Positions 1-10,791 are shown, counted from the first letter of the stretch. The stretch: DNA of 64,000 nt from Hippopus hippopus (GCA_946811185.2 OX328105.1:48794845-48858844); one strand, 5' to 3'. Notes: generated from the sequence alone by a model not told the origin. Made by a program: numbers and translations.

Positions 1-53
1 CACCATTTTTTCAAGGCCTATGTTATAGCAACCATCTGCTAAGAGAACATTAC

Positions 54-148
54 CTGTTTTTCCAGACCCACTTTCTCCAGTGATGATGATACATTGGTCC
101 AAGTCTCTGTCTCTCATTGATCTGTAGGCTTCATCTGATATGGCGTAT
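54..148 (-). CDS. MYO1: Unconventional myosin-I, coding exon 3 (P-loop exon, partial gene)
   Basis: Read on the minus strand, 95 nt encode 31 whole residues, starting YAISDEAYRSMRDRD and ending ITGESGSGKT. GESGSGKT is the myosin phosphate-binding P-loop of the motor domain, which binds and hydrolyses ATP to drive movement on actin. The exon is bounded by an acceptor (TTTTTGTCCATAG at 149-161) and a donor (GTAATG, reading down from 53). Its first base completes the Ile codon begun in exon 2, and its last G begins the next codon, expected to be Glu as in the family (GKTE). DRD..DQC...TGESGSGKT is closer to vertebrate myosin-Ia/Ib than to Id/Ig, as I recall those families. The remaining motor, IQ motifs and tail lie beyond the left edge. 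Confidence 0.93.
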
Positions 149-163
149 CTATGGACAAAAAGA

Positions 164-392
164 TTAACTCTTTACAACACAATCCTATTTTTAACTACAT
201 GTACCCAAAGAAAATAACCTTTTGAAAACATTGTGGGAGAAGGAGAAAATGCTGGTCACCAGCATTTTCTCATTTTCCCACAATTGTTCTTTTCTTTTCT
301 TTCCAAGAGAAATCAAATTGTTACATGTGTATGTGATCTAAAACTACTTTCAATCAGGTCGAGTCTCAGATTTTGTTGTAAAGTAAAGATTT
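164..392 (+). mobile_element. FBM foldback MITE copy
   Basis: Starts TTAACTCTTTACAACACAAT. The palindrome is centred near 257 (GGTCACC) and the 3' end near 392 is worn. It lies just inside myosin intron 2 and runs straight into the 23 bp minisatellite. Confidence 0.8.
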
Positions 393-395
393 GAA

Positions 396-1190
396 AGGTT
401 AACCCCTACAAAGAAGAGGGCTTAACCACTACAGTGAAAATGACTTAACCCCTAGAATGAAAAGGACTTAACACCTAGAGTACGAAAGGACTTAGCCCCA
501 ATAGTAAAAGGACTAAAACCCTACTGTGAAAACTCCTTTGAAAAGGACTTAACCTAAAGAGTGAAAAGGACTTAATCCCTACAGTGAAAATGACTAAAAT
601 CCTACAGGAAAAAGGACTTAACCCCTAGAGAAGAAAGGACTTAACCCCTGGAGTATAAAATGACTTTACCCCTAGAGTATAAAAGTCTTAACCCCTGGAG
701 CAAAAAGGACTAAATTCCTATATAGTGAAAAAGTCATACTCTGGAGTGAAAATGACTTAACCCCTGCAGTGAATATGACTTAACCCCTACAGGAATAAGG
801 ACTTAAACCCTACAGTAAAAAGGACTTCATTGCTACAGTGAAAAATACTTAAGCGCTACAGTGAAAAGGACCTAATCCCTACAGTGAAAATGACTTAACC
901 TAAAAGGTGAAAATGACTTAATCTCTACAGTAAAAAGGACTTAACCCCACAGTGAAAAGGACCTAACCCTACAGTGAAAATTACTTAACCCCTACAGTAA
1001 CAAGGACTTAACCCTACATTGAAAAGGACTTAATCCCTAGAGGAAAAGGACTCAACTTCTGCAGTGAAAAGGACTTAACTCCTGAGTAGAAAGGACTTTA
1101 GCCCTAGAGAGAAAAGGACTTAAAAAAAGTAAAAAGGACCTAACCCCTACAGTGAAACAGACTTAAGCTCTACAGTGAAAAAGACAGTAC
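396..1190 (+). repeat. 23 bp minisatellite, about 800 bp
   Basis: Degenerate tandem copies of a unit like GGACTTAACCCCTACAGTGA plus a short A run, about 23 bp, roughly 33-34 copies with single-base and indel variation. Many units contain TTAACCCCT, which resembles the FBM terminus (TTAACCCTTT). The array starts where a FBM copy ends, so it may have been seeded from a FBM end. No coding signal. Confidence 0.85.
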
Positions 1191-1415
1191 AGATCAAGGC
1201 ACAGAGAAGTACAATCTGTCCCTGTATATAGCCTTTCCAAAAGTTTGTTGAAATTCTCTTTGCAATTAAAGTCAACACTTGATACTTCAAAAGATAGAAC
1301 TGTTTGCCCCTCATTTTGACATACAAACCCATAATACAATTTCCCAAACTTACAAAACAACATAAGGACAGACCTTGTGAATCAGACAAACAAGCACAAT
1401 GTATCCTTCAATCCT
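1190..1415. other. Unassigned intronic sequence
   Basis: AT-rich stretch between the minisatellite and the next FBM copy. Short overlapping ORFs are present but have no recognisable domain, and no splice-flanked exon was seen. Confidence 0.5.
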
Positions 1416-1417
1416 TA

Positions 1418-1645
1418 GCCCTTAACCAGACAATCCCGAGTTTTAACAGTCCTTGGGAAGATGGCTGTTAAAACATTGTGGCAAAAGGAGAAAATGATGG
1501 TAACCAGCATTTTCCCCTTTTACAGCAATGTTTTCTTCCCTTCCAAAAAACAAAATCAATTTTTGAGTCACATGTATTTTGTTGTCTGCAAACACTGTCA
1601 ATTTGGACATTTGAAAAATTTGTCCTTCGGTAAAGAGATGATTTG
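1418..1645 (+). mobile_element. FBM foldback MITE copy
   Basis: Left end near CCTTAACCAGACAATCCCGA. The core near 1505 reads GATGGTAACCAGC, so one arm has lost a match. The right end GGTAAAGAG lies near 1640. Confidence 0.75.
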
Positions 1646-1852
1646 TTCAAATTAAAAGTATTTGCAGAAGAAAAATTAAATTGGCTCAAATAAGAGGATT
1701 AGCATTTGAAAGGGTAGCAAAAATTGTGGGAAAAGGAGAAAATGCTGGTACTGTAACTGGTTACCAGCATTTTCCCCTTTTTCCCACAATTTTTCAAAAG
1801 CCTTTCTCCTGATTGTGTGGTACATGCACGAGGTTAACCAATTAACCACAGG
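1640..1852 (-). mobile_element. FBM foldback MITE copy with expanded loop
   Basis: Reverse orientation. The core near 1735-1795 has the arms separated by an extra loop (GCTGGTACTGTAACTGGTTA), so the hairpin apex has grown by a small duplication. It directly abuts the previous copy. Confidence 0.72.
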
Positions 1853-2263
1853 GAACCATACAGCTATACATTTGTCAAAAGAATAGTTTTTGCAGTCTGA
1901 TCTTAATCTGTATTTTAAGCATAAACACATAATGTTATAGAACACCTTGACTAATTAAAATCAACCATTTGACAAAATGCCAAGTTCAAGTCTCTGATCT
2001 AATTTCCAATAATGCATCTGAAACTGTTTCTGAAGCAAAACAGAACAAACATTAATTAAGTCTTGGTACTTTGTGGATATTTTTTTCCCTCTTTTTTTTT
2101 TTAAGTAAAATCATGAACATCTGCATTATCTAAACAAAACCAAAACAATCTCTCTTTAAATGCCAGATTAAAGCTATAAACCAAAACTAAACTGTCTTTT
2201 TTTTTTCAGCCTCTGATCATGAATATAGGAACACAAGTAAAATCAGATTTGGTATTTCATTCT
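1853..2263. other. Unassigned AT-rich intron sequence
   Basis: Contains long T runs at 2080-2101 and 2196-2207. No coding or repeat structure is recognised. Confidence 0.5.
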
Positions 2264-2264
2264 C

Positions 2265-3655
2265 TAACCTAATGCCACACAATCCTGAATTTTAACAACC
2301 CTGAAAGAGATGGCTTTAGAAAACATTGTGAAAACAAGAGGGCCATGATGGCCCTGTATCGCTCCACTGGCTATTAAGTAAAAACACTACAAGCCAAACA
2401 TTACAATATTCAGCAAATTGATTTCAAACACGAGGACATGCAAACATTTTTCTATCTAATCCTACGAGAAAGTTGTGATCCATGGGCAAAGCCAATTTTG
2501 ACCGCAAAGCTATAATTATTTGAATCCTGGTGGAGGTCCACAATATAAAGCTCCATACCAAATAATTCAGTTCTTGAATGTTATAAACAAGAAGATTTTC
2601 AAATTTTTCTCAATTTGGGCACCCTTGATAGAGACCCCCTAGATAAAGCTAAATGCAAAATTTGATAGCCCTAGCCCTTATAGCTAGATGCGAAATATTT
2701 TCCTATATAAGCCTGCCCATGTAAAACATGTTACCCCCCGGAGCGAAGTCAAATTTGACCCTCGGCTATAATTTGGACACCCTTGGTACAGGTCCACTAG
2801 ATAAAGCTACATGCCAAATTTGGTCGCCCTAGGCCCCATGGCTAGGTCAAAGAAGAATTTTAAAGTTCTCCCTATATAAGCCCATGTAAAACTTGTTATA
2901 TAAGCCCATGTAAAACTTGTTACCCCCGGGCAGGGCCTAATTTGACCCCAGGGCTATAATTTGAACAATCTTGGCAGAGGTCCACTAGATAAAGCTACAT
3001 GCCAAATTTGGTAGCTCTAGGCCCTATGGCTAGGTAGAAGAGGAATTTTAAAGTTCTCCCTAAATAAGCCCATGTATAACTTGTAACCCCCGGGGCAGGG
3101 CCAATTTTGACCCCAGGGCTATAAATTGAAGAAACTTGGTAGAGGTCCACTAGATAAAGCTACATGCCAAATTTGGTAGCCCTTGGCCTTACGGTTTCAG
3201 ACAAGAAGATTTTCAAAGATTTTCAAAATTTTTCAGTTTTGTTGCCATGGCAACCAGAGTTTTTGAAGGAATTAAATTCTTTCAAGAAATTCTGAAGAGG
3301 ACCATGGCAGGATCATTTCTGTGAAGTTTCATCAAAATTGGATGGGTAGTTTCAGAGAAGAAGACGTTTTAAAAAAAAGTTAATGCACGGACGGACGGAC
3401 GGACGGACGGACGGATGGACGGACGGACGGACTGACAGACGGACGGACAGACGCACGACGGACAACAGGCCATGACATAAGCCCGCTTGCCTTCGGCCAG
3501 TGGAGCTAAAAAGGAGAAAATGCTGGTAACCAGCATTTTCTCCCTTTCCCACTATATTTTCCAACCTTTCAAATACATTTTTGAGTTACAATGGTATTGT
3601 TGTCTGCAAAAGCTTTCAACTTAGACAAGTCTAAAATTTGGTCATTTGGTAAAGA
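2265..3655 (+). mobile_element. FBM copy split by a pearl-like element
   Basis: The left part 2265-2333 (ending AAAACATTGTG) and right part 3510-3655 (starting AAGGAGAAAATGCTGG) together make one FBM of about 215 bp. The gap holds the element at 2334-3509, so the FBM was there first. The break falls in the left arm of the palindrome. Confidence 0.85.
2334..3509 (+). mobile_element. Pearl-like / Helentron-associated non-autonomous element A
   Basis: Starts ACAAGAGGGCCATGATGGCC followed by ATCGCTCCACTGGC. It contains about four imperfect units of about 165-185 bp (landmark AGGTCCACTAGATAAAGCTA), then an ACGG/ACAG microsatellite (3388-3460), and ends GGCCAGTGGAGCTAA. CTCCACTGGC and GCCAGTGGAG form inverted subterminal repeats, and the 3' CTAA fits a Helitron CTRR end. 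Satellite core plus ACGG microsatellite is the known layout of bivalve pearl elements; the class assignment is an inference. No Rep/helicase ORF. Confidence 0.7.
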
Positions 3656-3659
3656 AATA

Positions 3660-3805
3660 GCAAACAACAAGTTCTGGACCAATCCACATTCATTTCAAGA
3701 CAACAAGTTAAAATTGAAAGTGAATTATATGATGGGATTTATCTCTGAAAGGGTAGAAAACAATGTGAGGGAGGAGGGAGAAAATGCTAGTCAAAGAAAA
3801 GGATT
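3660..3805 (-). mobile_element. Truncated FBM copy
   Basis: Reverse orientation. The outer arm and left half of the palindrome are present (GAAAACAATGTGAGGGAGGA), but the matching arm after 3795 is missing. Confidence 0.6.
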
Positions 3806-4350
3806 CACTTATCTAATTGTAATCAAAGTACATTTTAACAAACTGATATCTTCATCATGACAGCTAGCATCCTGAATCTCCCATACCAGAAATACCCTTG
3901 CACATAATCTATTATACAGGTAAAAGATAATGGTTTTTCTTTTCTTATAACTCTATTTCAAACATCAATATAGATGTATTAGACTTCCTCCAATTAGAAG
4001 CGTTGAAGGCGACAAATTAAATGTGACTCAATTGATGAGGTTTGACTTTAACATATAGCTGGTAACCAGTACTTTCTGCTTTTCCCTTAAGTTTTTCAAC
4101 TGACAATTTCTGAATGTCAGTCAAAAACAGGATTGCTATTCTAATTATGCACAACTAGACTGTGATGTCCCTTTAACAAAAGGATCCTCTATTTCAAAAT
4201 CACAGTAGGAAAAGGTAAAACACTGGTAACTAGCACCTCTCCCTTTTCATAAATTATTTTCTTTCAATATTTTCAAAGACAAATCTCAACATTTAATCCA
4301 CAAGTAATGCATTCAATGTGGATGATGTCTAAATTTTTTTTTCTGATAGA
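3805..4350. other. Decayed FBM fragments
   Basis: Two very degenerate FBM pieces can be seen, near 3990-4100 and 4200-4270 (GGTAACCAG and GGTAACTAG centres with eroded arms). Nothing else is recognised. Confidence 0.45.
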
Positions 4351-4364
4351 GTCCTCCACTTGAA

Positions 4365-4570
4365 CTCCTTACCAAACAGGAACTTTTAGACGTGCCCAAA
4401 TTGAAAGCATGTGCAGACCACACAAATGTGACTCAAATAATGGGACATTTCTTTGAAAGTGAAGAATTGATCATAAGGAATGGAGAAAATGCTCAAGTTA
4501 TCAGCATTTTCTACTTTTGCCACAAGGTAGTTACTGCTGCAGCAATATTTACAAACTTTTCAGGAGTCAA
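4365..4570 (-). mobile_element. Diverged FBM copy
   Basis: Reverse orientation (CCTTACCAAACAGGAAC... CCAAATTGAAAGCATGTGCA). The core near 4480-4520 keeps GGAGAAAATGCT and AGCATTTTCT, but the apex has mutated. Confidence 0.65.
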
Positions 4571-4697
4571 AGAATTCTAATATGCTTCAAATAATTCTCA
4601 AAGAGAAGAACATGGCTTCCATCAATGCTTTTCATTGCTCACTTGTATTAACTTGTATATCATGTCCAGATGAGCTAAATTCAAAGATTTACAAAAA

Positions 4698-4905
4698 ATC
4701 ACTTTACTCTTTACCTAATGACAAAACTTTAGACTTGTCCAAATTAAAAGCATAATTTCCAGACAACAGAAAAAATGTTACCAAAAATTTCAAATTTGCT
4801 TTTGAAAGGTAGAAAACATTGTGGGAAAAGGAGCATCCATTTCCCACAATGCTTTCAAAAGCCTTTCCCCTCGTGGTCTTTAAAAAATAGGGATTGTTTG
4901 GTAAA
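4698..4905 (-). mobile_element. FBM copy with shortened palindrome
   Basis: Reverse orientation. The arms (GTGGGAAAAGGAG and TTTCCCACAATG) remain, but the hairpin tip GAAAATGCTGG...CCAGC is deleted between 4833 and 4837. Confidence 0.7.
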
Positions 4906-5019
4906 GGTTTAAACTTAACTAAGAAAACACCAATAGACATTTTCCAAACAAACTGTGCCTTGGATATATATTTTGGGAAAAGAAAATTTAAGTCAATTAA
5001 CAAAGTTAACAATCCCTTT

Positions 5020-5215
5020 AAAGTTTTTCTAGGACCCTGAGGTACAAGACCTTTTAAAACGTTGTTGAAAAATAAGAAAACACTAGCAACCAGCATTTTC
5101 TTTTTTTGACACCCTTTTCAAGACAGATCTCAATTTCAAACTACATTTAATTTATCTTCTGTAAATTCTTTCAATTTGGACCAATGTAAAAATCTGTCGT
5201 CTGGTGAAGAGTTAA
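5020..5215 (+). mobile_element. FBM copy abutting the next
   Basis: Diverged + copy (GACCCTGAGGTACAAGACC...AACCAGCATTTTC) ending GTGAAGAGTTAA. Its terminal TTAA (5212-5215) is also the first TTAA of the copy at 5212. Confidence 0.65.
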
Positions 5216-5440
5216 CCCTTTACCCTACACTGCCGACTTTTAACAACCCTGGGAAAGAAGCCTTTTGAAAACATTGTGGGAAAAGGAGAAAATGCTGGTA
5301 ACCAGCATTTTCTCCTTTTCTCCCTATGTTTTCTACTCTTCTAAAGTCAAGTTTCAATTCTTGAGTCATGTTTATTTTGTCGTCTGCAAATGCTTTCAAT
5401 TTGGACAAGTCAAAAATTTTGTCGTTTGGTAAAGAGTTAA
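5212..5440 (+). mobile_element. FBM foldback MITE, full-length copy
   Basis: 229 bp from TTAACCCTTTACCCTACA to TTTGGTAAAGAGTTAA. All landmarks are present: GACTTTTAACAACCCTG, the central palindrome near 5268-5330, GTCGTCTGCAAATGC and CAATTTGGACAAGTC. Confidence 0.88.
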
Positions 5441-5714
5441 GAAAGGGTAGAGCTAGAGACATGCAGTAAACAGGAAGTTTCTGTTTTCTCTTACAGTGCA
5501 TTTGCATGTGATCTCAAGTAATTAAAACCACTCATTGTAGACCCTTAAAAAAATGTATCTTTTTAAGACAATTTTTAAAAAGTCGATTCGCAATACAGAG
5601 ATTCAAATTATTTCAGGAATTAGGAGGAAAATAAAGCTGAGGTTGATATTGAAAACAGTGTAGTACATCAAAAAGCTAATTTTTCATTATAATGCACTTA
5701 TCAGTTATCATGAA
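5440..5714. other. Unassigned intron sequence
   Basis: No repeat or coding feature is recognised. Confidence 0.5.
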
Positions 5715-5935
5715 ATAACTCTTCTTAATTGGACTTGTCCAGATTAAAAGCATTTTTAGACCACACTTTAGATATGGCTCAAACATAAGAAAGTTTCTTT
5801 GAAAGGATAAAAAACATAATGGGATAACCACAAAATGCTGGTTACCAGCGTTTTCTCCTTTTCCAACAATAATTTCAAAAGCCATTTTCAGAAGGGTCTT
5901 TAAAACTCAACATAGTGTAGTAAAAAGGATGAGTG
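5715..5935 (-). mobile_element. Diverged FBM copy
   Basis: Reverse orientation, core near 5836-5862 (ATGCTGGTTACCAGC). The flanking arm is mutated on one side (GGGATAACCACAAAATG). Confidence 0.68.
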
Positions 5936-5941
5936 CTTCAC

Positions 5942-6148
5942 TAAACAATCCCAAACTAACCAACCCCGAGGGAAAAGGTTTAAGAAAATATTGTGGAAAA
6001 GAAGATATTTCTGGTAAACAGCATTTATTTCTTCTTTTCCGACAATGTTTTCAAGCCTTTCTATCTATTCAACCACATTAAATTTTGTTGTCTGCAATTG
6101 CTTTCAATTTTGACAAGTCTAAAATTTCACTGTGTGATAAAGGGTTAA
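5942..6148 (+). mobile_element. FBM copy
   Basis: Plus orientation with a mutated apex (TCTGGTAAACAGCA). It ends GATAAAGGGTTAA and shares TTAA 6145-6148 with the next copy. Confidence 0.72.
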
Positions 6149-6378
6149 CTTTTTACATAATGACACAATTTCAGACTAGTCCAAATTCAAAGTACATGTA
6201 CTTGCAGGCAACAAATAAAATGTGACTCAAATGATGGGATTTGTACCATTAAGGGCAGAAAACGTTGTGGGAAAAGGAGAAAATGCTGGTTACCAGCATT
6301 TTCTTATTTTCCCACAATGTTATCAACAGATTTGTCTTTCCGGATCTTTTAAAACAACATATTGAGAGGTAAAGGGTA
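6145..6378 (-). mobile_element. FBM copy close to a myosin splice site
   Basis: Reverse orientation. Core 6260-6327 is well preserved (GTGGGAAAAGGAG...GGTTACC). It ends about 30 bp from the exon 2 donor at 6404-6409, so the hairpin would lie just inside the intron of the pre-mRNA. Confidence 0.85.
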
Positions 6379-6409
6379 AAGACAGAAAATAGAAGAGAAG
6401 AAAGCTTAC

Positions 6410-6525
6410 ATGTGTGGTGGCAACTCATAGATGTTCCTGCTGCGATATTCTTCGATGATGTCTGGTTTGTATAATTGGAGTTTCTGATACGGATTGACTG
6501 ACACCACAACTGTTCCAATGTAGGT
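6410..6525 (-). CDS. MYO1: Unconventional myosin-I, coding exon 2
   Basis: Read on the minus strand, 116 nt encode TYIGTVVVSVNPYQKLQLYK, then a segment ending YELPPHI. This is the conserved N-terminal motor segment (IYTYIG.VV.SVNPY...Y....EEYR.R..YELPPHIYA) that precedes the P-loop in class I myosins. The acceptor is CTATTTCAG (plus-strand 6526-6534) and the donor GTAAGC (6404-6409). The exon starts in phase 0 after exon 1 and leaves two bases (AT) of an Ile codon that exon 3 completes with A, so both junctions are frame-consistent. The 6.3 kb intron downstream holds FBM copies, a minisatellite and a pearl-like repeat. Confidence 0.95.
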
Positions 6526-6534
6526 CTGAAATAG

Positions 6535-7089
6535 GACAATAATATAAACATCACAGCACCTGCAGATAACTATTTTTTATCTAGCAGACCACTTTGCTGA
6601 CTCCTTTTGCAAACACTGGCAAATAGAGAAACTGTTCAATATAATTTTTTTTTTGCAGCAACATTTTCATGTGTATTCATGCAGTAAGCCTTTTTGATGG
6701 TAGTGTCTTTAGGCAAGACACTTCAGAGCCCTAGCCAAGCTCATGTAAAACCGAAACATACCTACATGATAGCATCTGTCAGATTGCTCACTTCTTAATT
6801 CAAACTTCACACTGAATGTAGAATGGTTGGTAATTCTCAATAATGAGATGCTACAGTGATTTTTTTCATATTTGGACATTTTATTGTGCACGGTACCATC
6901 TCAAGTCAATCATAAATTTTCTGGTAGCAAAGATAGAGCGCTATACTGACTTTCTGTTTCGTCAGGTTAATCTGTATAGCAGCAAAATGCAATTAACTTT
7001 TAGTAACAAAAATGACCAAAGACAAATTATTAAATCTTTCATAACCTTAAGAGCTTGTAGAGGTTGTTCTTAACTTATAACTCTCGGAA
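6535..7089. other. Intron sequence with a small SINE remnant
   Basis: 6712-6745 (GGCAAGACACTTCAGAGCCC) matches the body of the SINE at 62725-62958. The rest is unassigned; short ORFs have no recognisable product. Confidence 0.5.
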
Positions 7090-7332
7090 ACTAGAGGCCC
7101 TTGAGGGCCTGAAATCGCTCTACTGGCAGTAATTTTGCTTTTTTGCTATCATACATTATGAATTCATGATGCAAACAGAAAAAACACAAAAATGTGTTCT
7201 TGCAACTGGGCTTGAACCCACTAAGACAGCATAAGTAGGCATGGTGAACTGAACAAACAGTGAAAAAAAATGAAGTGCCAATTTCTCAAAACTAATTGTT
7301 TGGAATCCAGCCAAATTTGATAGGCTTTCAGA

Positions 7333-9634
7333 TAGGGGTGTAACAATACATCGGACTATCGATGGATCGCGATGGTGAGCGTGTCGATGCTACTGCATCG
7401 ATTGTTATGTTGAAAATCGATAACTATCGCTGATAGTTACCTCAAATATCGATAGTTTTGATAGTTTCACTGACAAGAAAGAGAAAGAAAATACTGCAAT
7501 TCGCTAATGTATTCGGACACCCTAAAAGTTCGGACATGTTTAATTACTTACAAAAATAATTTATTTTTTAATTCTTTCTCTGAACACTTCCAAAAGCAAG
7601 TTTTCCTAAATATTCGGACATTCCTTAAAGTTAATTTCCCAAAACATTTGACGGGTAATTTTTTGGAATATGTTTTCAATAATGATCGGCTGCATAATAT
7701 TCATTTCTACATAGCAATGTTCATCGTTACGAAAACGAATCCTTCGAGAGCTGATTAACTCAGCGGTAATTTTAAGTCCTGAAATTAGACCAAAATAATT
7801 GCAACAATAAGGGTGTTTTTGTTAAAAACTTCTCACCAAAGTGAAAAGTGTGGATTTAGATCAAAGATCAGACCAAACAGTCTGCCTACAGTCTAATCTT
7901 AATCTACACAGGCCGCCAAAACCATAACCATGCGTGTTGTCCCTCCATAAGCAATAAATAAATCTACCATGAAAAATGAATACTAAACCTCATTCTTTCT
8001 TTTCTTTATTTATCAGTAATCCATTTCGAATGCATTCCTTTTATTTCGGCTGCAAGGAATTAGATTAATTTTTAGAAAACAGCCGCACTTTTTTATGCTG
8101 ACTACACAAAACGTGACACGACCGGCGTGTTCTTGAAACAGCTATATTACTAAATGCAAAAAGGCTTTATCGTGCATGAAATAGGCTTATTGCATGGTCA
8201 CTTTGAATTGATTGGAGGTCGACCTGCAGCCAGATATAAGTTTCTTCGAGCAGACCAGTTTAAGTGTGTAAATTAAACAGGTGCGTTACAACTCAGTTGC
8301 TTCGAATGATTTGCGTGTTACGTCATACCCCTTATCCAAATTTTACTGCAAACATTTGTGTACCCACGACTGGCCGACAGGCATTCTGTAGACAAATGGC
8401 TTTTAATATAGATCTACATCATGGTCGTTCTGATTTACTCTGCTGATGGCAAGATGGCGATTTTCAAAGTTGGCGGATGGTGTAGATAGACATCAGATTA
8501 AACAGAACACGCTGTCTGATCTTGGATCTATACCATCCACTTCTGTACTATGACTTAACTCGTATTAGAAAGCTACTCCTTTCTCGGGCTAAAAAAGGTA
8601 AGATATTGTTTAACAGTGTTCCCACTCGCGCAAATTATTGCGTAAATCACGTTATAGAATTGAAATTCACGTAACAAATTCTGGTTACACCCGAGACTTC
8701 GCGTAAGAAAATGCATGGACAAAAAAGGCCATTATACGCTTTTCTTGTGAAAAATGACAGGTTTTGAAGTTACTTGTTACCCTCATTGACAATCTTTTTG
8801 TCAAATCATGTAGAAATACCTAGCCAGAAATTAACAGACATGAAAAACTGATCGGAGTAAAAAACATGGAAACCCATGACACAACAAAATGTCTCTTTTA
8901 CATTGTCCGATCAGAGTCACTTCAGATCGTCTTTTCAGCTTTTTAATGACTATAAGCAGTAAATTTATACAAATATCTTAAAATAACATACTTTTTGGAT
9001 ACACATACAACAAGGTAAAACCTATTATTTCGGCCACCCCCTTTTTTTTTGGAATGATAATTTCCTAAAGATTTGGAGACTAAACAAAAATAATTATTTT
9101 TTCTGTCTGAATATATTGGCCAATTATGGGTAAAATTAGATAAATTCTATCAACTCAAAAAAACCTTAAGGGCTCACATTTAAAAGTTTAAAGTTGCTTT
9201 ATAATTACTTTTTATTTGGCGTGTTTATGAACCACCAGCATTTGTCAGCATTTTGTGCTTTGCATGCTGTTGTATATCAATCAGACTTAAAAGTTGACTT
9301 CTTCAAAAGTTCAGAGTAATTAGGTATGTTAAATTGTTTGTGAGCCATCTGCATTTAGAAAAAATTGTCATTGAAATTTATTGAGCATCTTGCATTTAAC
9401 TCTATTTTCCCCTTTATTTGCTATTCAAAACTATACTCAAGTAGAATTTAAACTACTCGGAGAAAGTATTAGTCTAAAACATGGTTTCAAGATGTAATTT
9501 GGTGAAATTCATCTCTTGCAATTCATCCAATAGTATTGCAATAGTAACAGGCAATATCAATACTATTGCAATAGTATTTTTTCCAATGTCAATACTATCG
9601 CAATAGTAGATTTTGGCCTCAATAGTCAACCCTA
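7333..9634 (+). mobile_element. hAT-type non-autonomous element, 2302 bp, perfect 8 bp TSD
   Basis: Starts TAGGGGTGTAACAATACATC and ends AATAGTCAACCCTA. It is flanked by CTTTCAGA at 7325-7332 and again at 9635-9642. TAGGGGTGTAAC termini with 8 bp duplications are typical of hAT DNA transposons. Terminal inverted similarity is short (TAGGG.TG). Subterminal regions are packed with CGATAGT/ACTATTGCAATAGT palindromes (7370-7465, 9520-9610), plausible transposase binding sites. No hAT transposase domain is visible, so it needs a partner. Confidence 0.82.
7850..8535. repeat. Palindromic inserts inside the hAT-type element
   Basis: 7855-7925 resembles the GAC family (AGATCAAAGATCAGAC...GTCTAATCTTAATCTACAC). 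8475-8530 has an imperfect inverted repeat, GGATGGTGTAGATAGACATC against GATCTATACCATCC. Confidence 0.5.
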
Positions 9635-9703
9635 CTTTCAGAACGCCTTGTATTAAACAATCCTAGCAAATTTCAAAGAAATGTGACTAATAATGTGGAC
9701 TTT

Positions 9704-10791
9704 GTTGAGTAAACGATACTAAATCATCAAATGGCTGCTTTTCCTGAATGGTTTACTAGATTTTCTTCACTTTTAATAGAGTTCAATCCCTTGATGAATC
9801 AAATAATCTTTGCAAGTTTCACAAGATTTGGATCAACACTGTGGACTTCATTGCCTAAACAAGAAATGGAAATTTTCAACTTTGAATGGCTACTTTTCCC
9901 ATACTGATTGTCAGATTTTTTTCAAAATCAATATGGTTCAATCTGTTTATGATACAAAGCAACTGTGCAAGTTTCATGAATAATCCAACCACAAATGCTG
10001 ACTTCATCGCGTAAACAAGAAATGGAAATTTTCAACTTGAAATGGCTACTTTTCCCATACTGTTAGTTGGATTTTTTTCAAAATCAATAGGGTTGAAGGT
10101 ATTGATGAGATAAACAAACTGTGCAAATTTCACAGAAATCTGACCACAAATGCAGACTTGATCATGAAAACAAGAAATGGAAATTTTCAACTTGAAATGG
10201 CTACTTTTCCCATATTATTTGTTGGATTTTTTTTCAAATTCAATAGGTTTAAAGCTATTGATAAGATAAACAAACTGTGCAAGTTTCACGAAAATCTGAC
10301 TACAAATGCAGGCTTTATAGCGTAAACAAGAAATGGGAATTTTCAACTTGAAATGGCTACTTTTCCCATACTATTTGTTAGATTTTTTCCAAAATCAATA
10401 GGGTTGAAGCTATTGATGAGATAGACAAACTGTCCAAGTTTCACGAAAATCTGACCACAAATGCAGACTTAATCGCTTAAACAAGAAATGGGAATTTTCA
10501 ACTTGAAATGGCTACTTTTCCCATACTGTTTGTTGGATTTTTTCAAAATCAATAGGAATGAAGCTATTGATGAGATAAACAAACTATCCAAGTTTCACGA
10601 AAATCTGACCACAAATGCAGACTTTATTGCGTAAACAAGAAATGGAAATTTTCAACTTGAAATGGCTACTTTTCCCATACTGTTTGTTGGATTTTTTTCA
10701 AAATCAATAGGGTTGAAGCTATTGATGAGCTAAACAAACTGTGCAAGTTTTACAAGAATCTGAACACAAATGAAGACTTTATCGCGTAAAC
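9704..10791 (+). repeat. 155 bp satellite core of element B
   Basis: Landmark CAAGAAATGG recurs at 9860, 10016, 10171, 10327, 10482 and 10636, with a last partial unit at 10791, giving a 154-156 bp period and about seven units. The unit also holds CTACTTTTCCCATACTG and CTATTGATGAGATAAACAAA. Confidence 0.9.

Noticed and set aside
396..1190. Telomere-like or CRISPR-like array
   Set aside because: Units are continuous and degenerate with no spacers, and the motif is not a telomeric hexamer; an ordinary minisatellite.
4704..5096. 130 aa minus-strand ORF
   Set aside because: Made of two FBM fragments plus spacer. Similar peptides (GKGENAGYQHFLLFPQCF-type) appear in many FBM copies and come from the palindrome.
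7507..7758. 83 aa ORF inside the hAT-type element as transposase
   Set aside because: No zinc finger, DDE or hAT dimerisation motif is visible. AT-rich composition explains the open frame.
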